A stretch of DNA of 32,540 nucleotides from Desulfosporosinus sp. (GCA_003132105.1 PKWS01000323.1:1-32540), one strand, 5' to 3'; shown: positions 24,005 through 30,189, counted from the stretch's first letter. Translations and numbers: made by a program. Notes: generated by a model not told the origin, from the letters alone.

Positions 24005-24273
24005 AGCTGGTTGGTTGGGTAACAGGAGTATGGGTAAGATATTGGACTGGGGTGTGGGGAAAGTATTTTCTCGGATGGTTTACACCTGTGGTAAAATGCG
24101 AAGGTTGTGGAGCAATATATGAGGATATTACCTCACAACCTTTTGGGTCTCAATGGTGTCCAAATCATTTGATGGTAAGATCTGATGGCAAACGGGCCTG
24201 CTATTATGTTCGATATAATTCCGGATTACAAGTTGAGATGGTCTATGCCAAATTAAAAGGGGAAATAAAATGA
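23998..24273 (+). CDS. Small Trp-rich protein with Cys knuckle
   Basis: 91 residues with GGAGGAG just before the ATG. The N-terminal 32 residues are Trp/Gly/Val-rich (VGWVTGVWVRYWTGVWG) and might lie at the membrane. Then CEGCGAIY and WCPNHLM suggest a zinc site. It overlaps the repeat-protein start by four bases (ATGA). Not recognised. Confidence 0.6.
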   Translation: MVKLVGWVTGVWVRYWTGVWGKYFLGWFTPVVKCEGCGAIYEDITSQPFGSQWCPNHLMVRSDGKRACYYVRYNSGLQVEMVYAKLKGEIK

Positions 24274-25103
24274 GCCAAGACTTAATAGAAGGGCCAATAG
24301 ACGGTTATAAGTTAACAGATGAAAATATGGTTTGTTGCCCAGACGGTATACCTTACCAGTATGAACTTGGTAAACGACATCAATTGGTAGAAGAAAACAG
24401 GCCTTTAGATTTGTGCGAGTATGGTTTCCACTTCTGCTTATATCCTTCAGGTGTTTATGTATATAAAAATATAGGTAGAGTTTTTAAAGTAAGAGCCTAC
24501 GGAGTTTTGAAATTGGATAAAACTCCGGGAGCAGATTTAAAGATGGTTTGTAAGGAGATAGAATTTGTTGAAGAAATAACGCCTACAGGTAACCAGAATA
24601 CAGGCCACCGGAATACAGGCTGCCAGAATACAGGCGACCAGAATACAGGCGACCAGAATACAGGTAACTGGAATACAGGTAACTGGAATACAGGCGAACG
24701 GAATATAGGCGACCAGAATACAGGTAACTGGAATACAGGTAACTGGAATACAGGCGAACGGAATATAGGCCACCTGAATACAGGCCACCGGAATACAGGC
24801 CACCAGAATACAGGTAACCAGAATACAGGCCACCGGAATACAGGCGACCAGAATACAGGTAACTGGAATTGTGGTAATTTTCATACTGGTTATTTTGGAT
24901 TGTTAGACGCGCCTGTTTATGTGTTTGATAAAATCTGCGAAGTAAAAAGACAAGACCTCAATATGGTATTATTCTACGAATTGGGGAAAAGGCTATTAGA
25001 GAATGCCCCTTTTGATATTAAGCCTTTCCTTGGTATCCCTAACGCAACAGAAATAAAAATTACAAACCTCCACCAAGCTTTTATAAAGGCGCGTAAGAAA
25101 TGA
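24270..25103 (+). CDS. DUF7666-like protein with NTG pentapeptide-type repeats
   Basis: 277 residues. The N-terminal 100 residues (YKLTDENMVC, YELGKRHQLVEENRPLDLCEYGFHFCLYP, RVFKVRAYG) match a phage domain I know as DUF7666. Residues 105-201 are about 19 pentapeptides of the form NTGxx, a right-handed or MPTR-like repeat. The C-terminal 75 residues are globular. The repeats come from a 15-bp DNA array with a perfect 60-bp duplication, so length probably varies between relatives. Role unknown; repeat-bearing phage proteins of this kind may act in host interaction or mimic DNA. Next to a recombinase stub. Confidence 0.75.
   Translation: MSQDLIEGPIDGYKLTDENMVCCPDGIPYQYELGKRHQLVEENRPLDLCEYGFHFCLYPSGVYVYKNIGRVFKVRAYGVLKLDKTPGADLKMVCKEIEFVEEITPTGNQNTGHRNTGCQNTGDQNTGDQNTGNWNTGNWNTGERNIGDQNTGNWNTGNWNTGERNIGHLNTGHRNTGHQNTGNQNTGHRNTGDQNTGNWNCGNFHTGYFGLLDAPVYVFDKICEVKRQDLNMVLFYELGKRLLENAPFDIKPFLGIPNATEIKITNLHQAFIKARKK
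24583..24870 (+). repeat. 15-bp coding repeat array with perfect 60-bp tandem duplication
   Basis: About 19 in-frame units built on GAATACAGG plus a variable six bases (encoding NTGxx). The block 24651-24710 is repeated without a mismatch at 24711-24770. There are no spacers; it is not a CRISPR array. Confidence 0.9.
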
Positions 25104-25180
25104 TTTATGGCTACACTAGAGTATCCACCGGCCAACAGAGTATAGAAGGTCAAAAGCTTAGCGGCATTAGAAGGGGGTGA
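25100..25180 (+). pseudogene. Truncated serine recombinase (resolvase) N-terminus
   Basis: The ATG overlaps the previous stop (ATGA). The 26 residues start MIYGYTRVSTGQQSIEGQKL, the classic resolvase/invertase N-terminus with the catalytic Ser in RVSTGQQS, then end at a TGA. The other 150 or more residues of such an enzyme are absent in all frames downstream. It is the scar of an integrated or invading element, or a remnant of a full recombinase gene deleted on its right side. Confidence 0.75.
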
Positions 25181-25252
25181 GAAAGGGGGTGAAAGTTAAA
25201 GGCTAGTATACAAACCATAGATATTCAGCATTTACACTCCTAGGAGGAACAC

Positions 25253-25807
25253 ATGTCATTTCAGAGAGAACGCAATTACTTCGTGTTTAAGACTTCCGAC
25301 CTGGTTGGGTTTGACGCCGCTAGATACCACCTTGAAAACACTGAGAAGACGATCGGCCTATACCGTAAGCTCGGAGGTAAAGCCCCTCTTGAATGCCTGG
25401 TCATTGAATCAGACTGGCCCGAGTACGAACCGGCTTGGGATGAGATTCAGCGCCGGGTAGAAGGTCGGCCAACCATCACGGATGAGGAAATGGGCCGCTG
25501 GCAGGACACGATTTACAAGCTGGCTTGCGACCTTGCTCCAGACGCCCAGATCGACGGCGGCGGTTGCGACTCAGGCGATCCGCTTGACCTCACCACAGAC
25601 AAGATTGCTCAGGCGTTCAACTACTGGGACAATCTCCTGTTCGATACCCTGAAGTCGGTTAGCCATGCCAAGGTGGAAGGTTCGACCTTCAAGGCGGCTG
25701 CTGCGACGATAACCACCCTCGCTGACGAGAATGAGAAACTGCAGCGGCAGGTAACTAACCTGGAAGAGAAGCTGCTCTCTCTTCTGAGCGAGGCTGAGCG
25801 GCAATGA
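25253..25807 (+). CDS. GC-richer protein of unknown function with leucine zipper
   Basis: 184 residues with AGGAGG eight bases before the ATG. RNYFVFKTSDLVGF, then PLECLVIESDWPEYEPAWDEI, is a block order I know from uncharacterised phage proteins. The C-terminal 35 residues (ADENEKLQRQVTNLEEKLLS) form a coiled coil. Base composition and codon use differ from all neighbours: C-ending and G-ending codons (GCC, CTG, CGC, GAC) dominate, and the gene follows a recombinase stub. It was probably acquired recently from a higher-GC phage. Role unknown. Confidence 0.7.
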   Translation: MSFQRERNYFVFKTSDLVGFDAARYHLENTEKTIGLYRKLGGKAPLECLVIESDWPEYEPAWDEIQRRVEGRPTITDEEMGRWQDTIYKLACDLAPDAQIDGGGCDSGDPLDLTTDKIAQAFNYWDNLLFDTLKSVSHAKVEGSTFKAAAATITTLADENEKLQRQVTNLEEKLLSLLSEAERQ

Positions 25808-25826
25808 GCGGATACTAGGGATGCTA

Positions 25827-25835
25827 GGATTATAG
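25827..25835 (+). promoter_or_regulatory. GGATTATAG leader element
   Basis: The shared leader motif precedes AAGGAG and the ATG at 25849. The only -10-like sequence is GATACT at 25811-25816, weak and at a shorter distance, so promoter activity is unsure. Confidence 0.4.
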
Positions 25836-25848
25836 AAAAGGAGCGCCC

Positions 25849-26100
25849 ATGAAATATAGCCCATCCGATCCGAGACGCAAGGTGTGTGAATTTTATCTTT
25901 TGCCTTGCGAAATGGATAAATGCCCGGTTACTCTAAACACAATATGCCGGAATAAGGATTGTTGGCATATCCTTTCGCATTCGGTATGGGATGAAGCCTT
26001 TGAAAAATATGTGCCGAAGTATTGCCCTAATCCAGACTGTTTTTATCACACTCATGAACAGACAGAGAAGGAAGAAAGGTGGAGGAAAATTCATGACTAA
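25849..26100 (+). CDS. Small Cys-rich protein
   Basis: 83 residues with AAGGAG before the ATG. Nine Cys (EFYLLPCEMDKCPV, TICRNKDCWH, YCPNPDCFYH) with His nearby suggest two metal sites. Charged end. It overlaps the next gene by eight bases. Not recognised. Confidence 0.65.
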   Translation: MKYSPSDPRRKVCEFYLLPCEMDKCPVTLNTICRNKDCWHILSHSVWDEAFEKYVPKYCPNPDCFYHTHEQTEKEERWRKIHD

Positions 26101-26212
26101 TAGCTATTTTAATAAGAAAACTCAGGATAAAATTGCAGTTGTTGTATCAACAATAGCTGCTATTCTTTGGGGTGGAGCTGTTATATGGTTGATGATTTGG
26201 GTTTACAAATAG
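26093..26212 (+). CDS. Small single-span membrane protein
   Basis: 39 residues from the ATG at 26093, GGAGG eleven bases upstream. A polar, Lys-containing start is followed by a hydrophobic span from about residue 14 to 37 (VVVSTIAAILWGGAVIWLM). Not recognised. Confidence 0.6.
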   Translation: MTNSYFNKKTQDKIAVVVSTIAAILWGGAVIWLMIWVYK

Positions 26213-26228
26213 ATAAAGGAGAAATAAA

Positions 26229-26540
26229 GTGAAAGAGCGTAGAAATGAAACCCGAGTTGCAATTGCACATCTTCGGACGGGGTTAGACCTTATACATGTA
26301 TCATTGGAACAGCTTCCAGACCCTAAAGGCGATGGGTGTAACACCTTTAAAAGTTGCTCTGTATGTGATCCAATATGTGCCGGGACTCATGCTTTAAAGG
26401 CTGCAGAATACTGGATGGCTGAGGGAATGCTTAGGCTTGAGAATGTAGAGAAAGTTCACCTGGCTGAACATCTTGGGATCGAAGCTGCTAAAGAGAGGAT
26501 GCTGAAGATACATGGGGCATCTATGTGTAGAGAAACATAG
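26229..26540 (+). CDS. Small Cys-containing protein
   Basis: 103 residues with a GTG start and AAGGAG eleven bases upstream. A helical N-terminal part carries RVAIAHLRTGLDLIHVSLEQL; in the middle CNTFKSCSVCDPIC has four Cys; helices follow. Not recognised. It ends inside a fragment copied from the DUF7666-like gene (26537). Confidence 0.6.
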   Translation: MKERRNETRVAIAHLRTGLDLIHVSLEQLPDPKGDGCNTFKSCSVCDPICAGTHALKAAEYWMAEGMLRLENVEKVHLAEHLGIEAAKERMLKIHGASMCRET

Positions 26541-26577
26541 GTAGAGTTTTTAAAGTAAGAGTCTATGAATTTTTAAA
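26537..26577 (+). repeat. Fragment duplicated from 24471-24511
   Basis: ATAGGTAGAGTTTTTAAAGT and the following AAGAG are identical in both places, and the next 16 bases match in part. In the source they encode IGRVFKVRAYGVLK of the DUF7666-like protein; here they are untranslated leader. A recombination relic. Confidence 0.75.
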
Positions 26578-26591
26578 AGGAGATACAAATA

Positions 26592-26969
26592 ATGCCAATA
26601 TGCGGAAGAGATGGGACAAGACTCAAGCTATTAAAATCAGGATTGAGTTTTAATGATGGACGTATCCATGCTAAAGATGAAAGATCCTATGCCGATCTAT
26701 ATGTATGCTCAGTATGTGAGGCATCAATACTAGAGATAGGGAATAATAATTATTTTGTTGACGACCCGGATCAACAGCCAGATGCATCGATAATAACAAA
26801 AGAAGTCAGATATTCCCAGGAAATAGTAGAAAGAGCATCCAAACTGGGAATTAGACTGCCACAAATTGTTTTATTTGTTAAAGCAGAGCATACCTGGGAT
26901 CATCACACCGGAAGATGCAGTTGTGGTTGGCCTTGGCCTTTTGAGTCCCTATTACATAAGGAGAAGTGA
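26592..26969 (+). CDS. Cys/His-containing protein of unknown function
   Basis: 125 residues; AAAAGGAG is eight bases before the ATG. YVCSVCEASI is one knuckle, and near the end EHTWDHHTGRCSCGWPW resembles the block in the 92-residue protein at 23210. It overlaps the next start region. Not recognised. Confidence 0.65.
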   Translation: MPICGRDGTRLKLLKSGLSFNDGRIHAKDERSYADLYVCSVCEASILEIGNNNYFVDDPDQQPDASIITKEVRYSQEIVERASKLGIRLPQIVLFVKAEHTWDHHTGRCSCGWPWPFESLLHKEK

Positions 26970-26971
26970 CT

Positions 26972-27157
26972 ATGAAATGGGAAGATATAGTGGCAATATT
27001 AATGACAGCAGTTATATTAGTTGCAATATTAATACTAGGAATTAAGGCGAAAGTAGTCCATGGCGAGGAGTTAACTGGAATAACTGAGAATAGCCTGGTA
27101 GATAATGCTGTAGCCCAGATGAAGGAGTGTTATTTTTTAGCATTAAAACCTTCATGA
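26972..27157 (+). CDS. Small membrane-anchored or secreted protein
   Basis: 61 residues from the ATG at 26972; AAGGAG eight bases upstream favours it over the GTG at 26966. Residues 6-26 are one hydrophobic span (IVAILMTAVILVAILILGI), and KAKVVHGEELTG follows, with a possible signal-peptidase-like site. Its last 28 bases overlap the end of the minus-strand gene, so the two converge. Confidence 0.6.
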   Translation: MKWEDIVAILMTAVILVAILILGIKAKVVHGEELTGITENSLVDNAVAQMKECYFLALKPS

Positions 27158-27543
27158 AAACCTTGCTGATAATCTTCGTCATTTGCAAATTTAATTAATA
27201 CTTTTATTATATCTATTGTATTATCAGAGCAACCGTATGGATCTTTATCATACCTGTAAATAAGATTTTTAAACTTAGTGGCATTCCATATTCCAGTAAT
27301 ACCTAAAGTTTTACCAAAACTATCAAAGTTCATTTGTTTACGACGAAATGCTTTGAGAAAATATGGCATAAACTTACGATCTTCTCTAAGCTTAAATTTG
27401 AGGGTATCAGGAAGTAGTTGAGGTAAAGGAAAATTCATAATTAATTGTTCAAAGCATTCATTCCGAGATATATGCAAGCTATTACAAATTTCAGCTACTC
27501 TAACACCTGCTTCTTTTGAAATATCAATAATTCGTTGAGGCAT
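27130..27543 (-). CDS. Regulator candidate, only minus-strand gene
   Basis: 137 residues. GGAGGT lies seven bases before the ATG and a strong promoter is upstream (27587-27615). The N-terminal 40 residues (RIIDISKEAGVRVAEICNSLHISRNECFEQL) read like a helix-turn-helix or ribbon-helix-type DNA-binding segment: helix, turn at SLHIS, recognition helix. Basic middle (KLREDRKF, KAFRRKQ), acidic C-terminus. Being the only gene opposed to the early and late transcription, with its own promoter, it would suit a repressor or an early/late switch protein. The family was not recognised, so the regulator role is inference. Confidence 0.65.
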   Translation of the reverse strand: MPQRIIDISKEAGVRVAEICNSLHISRNECFEQLIMNFPLPQLLPDTLKFKLREDRKFMPYFLKAFRRKQMNFDSFGKTLGITGIWNATKFKNLIYRYDKDPYGCSDNTIDIIKVLIKFANDEDYQQGFHEGFNAKK

Positions 27544-27586
27544 TTAGGACCTCCAATATGGTTAAGCTGTATGCAAAATTATAATT

Positions 27587-27615
27587 ATTATACTCTTTTC
27601 TTAGGCTTATGTAAA
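27587..27615 (-). promoter_or_regulatory. Sigma70-type promoter of the minus-strand gene
   Basis: Read on the minus strand: TTTACA (27615-27610), 17 bases, TATAAT (27592-27587). Consensus -10, five of six matches in -35 and optimal spacing. Confidence 0.8.
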
Positions 27616-27665
27616 GTTAACTAAAACTTATATTTATATTACTGGTTGGCAAGGAAGGTGGCGTG

Positions 27666-27761
27666 ATGGACGATTATCTCAAATTCTTAAAAAGTAAACT
27701 CATAACATCTGCCCCGTCTGGCTTCGATATTGACCGGGGATTCTGGGGGGTGAAACTGTGA
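27666..27761 (+). pseudogene. Remnant, possible methylase/helicase N-terminus
   Basis: 31 residues after GGAAGGTGG. MDDYLKFLKSKLITSAPSGF resembles, from memory, the start of large phage methylase-helicase proteins (FLxSK...SGF). No further part is found downstream in any frame. It could also be a true tiny gene. It overlaps the next start (GTGA). Confidence 0.35.
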
Positions 27762-27954
27762 AAATACTCTACTACCCAATACTCTACCCAATATGCGGCT
27801 TACTTACGGCCATGGTTGGCTATCACATCCACGGCGGATGGTTTTGGACCACCTGCAACTTTTTTTCTGGTTTCCCTCCTGGGCGAAGTGGTTGTTTTGC
27901 CATGAGGTCACTTTGCCAATAATTAAGGCAACCTTTTCTTGGTTTCTTGGCTGA
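27758..27954 (+). pseudogene. Small membrane protein with -1 frameshift at T7
   Basis: From the GTG at 27758, LYPICGLLTAMVGYHIHGGW then FWTTCNFF runs into the run of seven T at 27860-27866, after which the frame turns implausible and stops at 27922. One extra T (or a -1 shift) restores FFFWFPSWAKWLFCHEVTL and a stop at 27952, giving a 65-residue two-span membrane protein of a kind I know from other phages (GYxIHG...FFxxP..W.KWL.CHE). Sequencing undercall or real mutation. Confidence 0.55.
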
Positions 27955-28192
27955 TTAATTCAACAGCCCTGCCTCCCCCCAAAACTCTGATGCTTTGGGA
28001 CATATCGGGATCGAGAGGGGCGGTGGGGCGAAGGAGGGTAGAACGAGCTTCGCCGCTACGTTAATTCTTCAAAGTTTCGCTGCGGTAACGAGCTTGACGG
28101 TTACGTGAATGTTTCCGATGTTATCAACAGGCTTTCAGACTTTTAAATAAAACCGTTTCCTAGTATCGGACAAACTAGGGAGGGATAACAAA
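27955..28192. other. Non-coding region with repeats and a DnaA-box-like site
   Basis: No convincing gene in 238 bases. ACGAGCTT occurs at 28043-28050 and 28088-28095, each followed by a similar ACGTTAAT or ACGTGAAT block. TTATCAACA at 28121-28129 differs in one base from the DnaA box. CCTAGT and ACTAGG (28159-28179) form a stem touching the next ribosome site. GC content is visibly higher than in the flanks. A cis-acting replication or packaging site is possible but unproven. Confidence 0.35.
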
Positions 28193-28327
28193 ATGAAAGG
28201 TTATTATTTGAGAATGAACGGTTGTTATTTTGGTAAAATGTTTAAGACTTATCAAGAGGCTGTGAATTTTGCTGAAGGTATGAATAAGGTAGGACATGTG
28301 ACTTCTTACACAATTGAGGAAATTTAA
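28193..28327 (+). CDS. Small protein of unknown function
   Basis: 44 residues with a very strong GGGAGGG nine bases before the ATG. KGYYLRMNGCYFGKMFKTYQ then EAVNFAEGM suggest a small beta-alpha fold. It stands alone in the repeat-rich region. Not recognised. Confidence 0.6.
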   Translation: MKGYYLRMNGCYFGKMFKTYQEAVNFAEGMNKVGHVTSYTIEEI

Positions 28328-28444
28328 AAATGAGAACTTTTTAGCGGCATGTGGTGCAAGTCTGAATACACCTTGCGTGAATTCCTTGCAGGCAGAGATT
28401 TTGGTTGTCAACAATAATTTATAAATTATTTTAGGGGGCGCAAA

Positions 28445-28655
28445 ATGCAGGTTACAGAATCGGCCATTGAGGGCTTAGAAAGGCTTTTAACGGAACTAGG
28501 GAATCAGGTGACGGGTTAGAGTTATTCTTTACTCCGGAACTAGGGAATCAGGTGACGGGTTAGAGTTATTCTTTACTCCGGAACTAGGGAAGCTGGGAAA
28601 TCAGGCAAAAACCTTAATAACTACACTTTCCACTATACAGGGCGGAAATAATTAA
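28445..28655 (+). pseudogene. Small gene broken by a 44-bp tandem duplication
   Basis: From the ATG at 28445 (AGGGGGC upstream) the frame gives MQVTESAIEGLERLLTELG and ends early at 28519. Removing the two repeat units (28492-28579, 88 bases) joins LTELG to KLGNQAKTLITTLSTIQGG and a stop at 28653, giving a 40-residue helical protein. So the duplication, not a multiple of three, truncated it. Function unknown. Confidence 0.6.
28492..28590 (+). repeat. 44-bp perfect tandem repeat, 2.25 copies
   Basis: Units 28492-28535 and 28536-28579 are identical; GGAACTAGGGA is found a third time at 28580-28590. This 11-base sequence at each border is the likely site of slippage. The region 28656-28751 beyond it is AT-rich with no gene seen. 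Confidence 0.9.
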
Positions 28656-28751
28656 ATAATTAAATAATAATCCTGATAATAATTATTTGGTTTAACCTTT
28701 AATTAATTACGAATATCTCTCTATATAGGGGATTAAATAATTTAAGTAAAT

Positions 28752-28801
28752 TTCTGACTGCCGGCCATATTTGACTTGGAGCCAATTCTGACTGCCGGTC
28801 A
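28752..28801 (+). repeat. Paired 16-bp direct repeats upstream of terminase
   Basis: TTCTGACTGCCGGCCA (28752-28767) and TTCTGACTGCCGGTCA (28786-28801), one mismatch, 34 bases apart, about three helix turns. Just upstream of the small-terminase candidate; a binding site for that protein (pac or cos) or an operator would fit. Confidence 0.7.
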
Positions 28802-28859
28802 CAATTTTAATTTTCCGCTAGATAAAAATTTAATAATAGTTTTTTCCTCCAGAAAGGTT

Positions 28860-28865
28860 TATAAT
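28860..28865 (+). promoter_or_regulatory. -10 box placing the transcript start at the terminase ATG
   Basis: TATAAT ends 10 bases before the ATG at 28876; no good -35 is seen. If used, the mRNA would have almost no leader. The preceding AAAGGTT resembles AAAGGTGTT before the -10 at 3757. Confidence 0.45.
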
Positions 28866-28875
28866 ATTTATTATT

Positions 28876-29418
28876 ATGACCCAGGGATGTCACAATTCAG
28901 ATGGTACTCACCTTAACCCCAGATCATGGGGAGGTGGGCGTAAGAAGGGCGGTAAGAACAAGGATATATATCAAGTTCGAGCCGCATTCGATAGAGCCGT
29001 GTTCGTCGGCTGGAATCCTATTGAAGAAATGGCTAGGATGGCTCATACCGGACTGATGCAGCTATTCGATCCGCTAACTCAGCTGCCATATGATCCACCT
29101 CAATTTGTCCCAATAGAGAACAAGATTCGCGCTCGAATGTATGAAGAAGTAGCCTCATACAGTTTTCCCAAATTAAAATCAATAGAATTTCAAGACTCGG
29201 ATAATATTCATACTAGGGTAGGTCTAACAGTGGAGATGGTAAGCGGAGGATGTGTCCAGAGCCAAGAACTTTCTAACAATGGGCCACTAAAAATTACGAA
29301 AGAGATTGAATTAACCCCAGCCGAAACATGGGAAATAGTCGGGGATGATGAAGAAGATGAAGAAGATGAAAAAGATGAAGAAGATGAAAAAGATGAAGAA
29401 GATAAAGAAAAGGATTAA
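28876..29418 (+). CDS. Small terminase subunit candidate
   Basis: 180 residues. Basic N-terminus with SWGGGRKKGGKNKD (15-28), as in many small terminases; a helical middle (IENKIRARMYEEVASYSFPKLKSIE, here residues about 83-107) like the KxxxrxyvaPKLkaIE block of phage small-terminase proteins; and a long acidic tail of Asp/Glu/Lys. It would recognise the packaging site and activate TerL, encoded 1.3 kb downstream. No ribosome site at normal distance; see the -10 box at 28860. Direct repeats at 28752 may be its target. Similarity is suggestive, not decisive. Confidence 0.55.
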   Translation: MTQGCHNSDGTHLNPRSWGGGRKKGGKNKDIYQVRAAFDRAVFVGWNPIEEMARMAHTGLMQLFDPLTQLPYDPPQFVPIENKIRARMYEEVASYSFPKLKSIEFQDSDNIHTRVGLTVEMVSGGCVQSQELSNNGPLKITKEIELTPAETWEIVGDDEEDEEDEKDEEDEKDEEDKEKD

Positions 29419-29448
29419 GAAGATAAACTATAAGGTAAAGGGGAACAA

Positions 29449-29994
29449 ATGAACATTAATGCTCTACTTCCTGAGATTCAGACAGGAGACTATGCCTTAT
29501 TTCGTGGGCATAGTGTCATGTCAGCCGGTATTGAGTGGTTAGCTAAAGTTACTGACTCCAAGTGGGTAAGTAAATTTGGAGTTTATTCTCATATTGCTAA
29601 GTTCTTTTGGGAACAAGGGCAACTTAACGTAGCAGAAATGTGGGATGTAGGGGGGTATCGGGATCTTCGAGCTGTAGCCCGGCTAAAGGAATATGATGGG
29701 CTTTGTTTCTTTGCCCCAGCTCCTCATATTGTACGTGATAACCCGATGGGTACATTCTTCATGATCAATGAGTTTAGAATCACTCCAGCTTTGCAGCATT
29801 ACGGTAATTCAACACTTGGCCTAGTAGCTCTATCCGATCTAACTAATATCCATATTCATCCCGATTCTGTTCAGTCGGTATGCTCTGGGTTTTGTCAGCA
29901 TTGCGATGAGGCTTGCGGCATGACATTTGATCGCCTATTTGCCCCTTCTGATTATCTGGCTATCATAGACAAGGTTGTACCGATAGAATTGTAG
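29449..29994 (+). CDS. Permuted papain-like hydrolase (YiiX/NlpC-P60-like)
   Basis: 181 residues with AAAGGGG before the ATG. QTGDYALFRGHSVMSAGIEW begins the fold; VYSHIAKF holds His48, VAEMWD Glu63 and SVCSGFCQ Cys145. This His-Glu-Cys order is that of the circularly permuted NlpC/P60 (YiiX-type) group, amidases or peptidases on lipids or cell wall. In this late position it may trim the cell wall or a virion protein. Substrate unknown. An uncommon neighbour between the terminase subunits. Confidence 0.75.
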   Translation: MNINALLPEIQTGDYALFRGHSVMSAGIEWLAKVTDSKWVSKFGVYSHIAKFFWEQGQLNVAEMWDVGGYRDLRAVARLKEYDGLCFFAPAPHIVRDNPMGTFFMINEFRITPALQHYGNSTLGLVALSDLTNIHIHPDSVQSVCSGFCQHCDEACGMTFDRLFAPSDYLAIIDKVVPIEL

Positions 29995-30004
29995 GATCAA
30001 AGAG

Positions 30005-30076
30005 CAAGGGTATAGCAGGAAGGGCCGAATGATAGTAAGGTAAGAAAAGTATACTACTAAAAATCAAACGGCCTTT
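30005..30076 (+). other. Possible structured leader, related to 2611-2670
   Basis: GCAAGG, AAGGGCCGAA and TACTA with an A-run recur as at 2611. GTATA (30010-30014) pairs with TATAC (30050-30054), replacing GGTGGTA/TACTACC of the other copy. AAGGGCCG (30020-30027) pairs with CGGCCTTT (30069-30076). It lies before two small membrane-protein genes. Confidence 0.4.
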
Positions 30077-30099
30077 AAACCGCAAATTTGGAGCTTGAT

Positions 30100-30189
30100 A
30101 TGCACATATTATCAGAACATGCAGGATTAATTTTTTTGTTTGTTTTTATGTCGGCCTTTGCAATTTTTGTTTTTTGTATCACAAAATGA
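30100..30189 (+). CDS. Tiny single-span membrane protein
   Basis: 29 residues with GGAG eight bases before the ATG. Residues 9-26 are hydrophobic and Phe-rich (LIFLFVFMSAFAIFVF). It overlaps the lipoprotein gene by four bases (ATGA), and the pair may work together at lysis. Confidence 0.5.
   Translation: MHILSEHAGLIFLFVFMSAFAIFVFCITK

Noticed and set aside
24583..24870. CRISPR-like array
   Set aside because: Units are 15 bp, contiguous, without spacers, and in frame with a protein; a coding repeat.
24537..24884. Minus-strand frame rich in CIPVA repeats
   Set aside because: It is the antisense shadow of the NTG repeat array; no ribosome site, and its repeats only mirror the coding strand.
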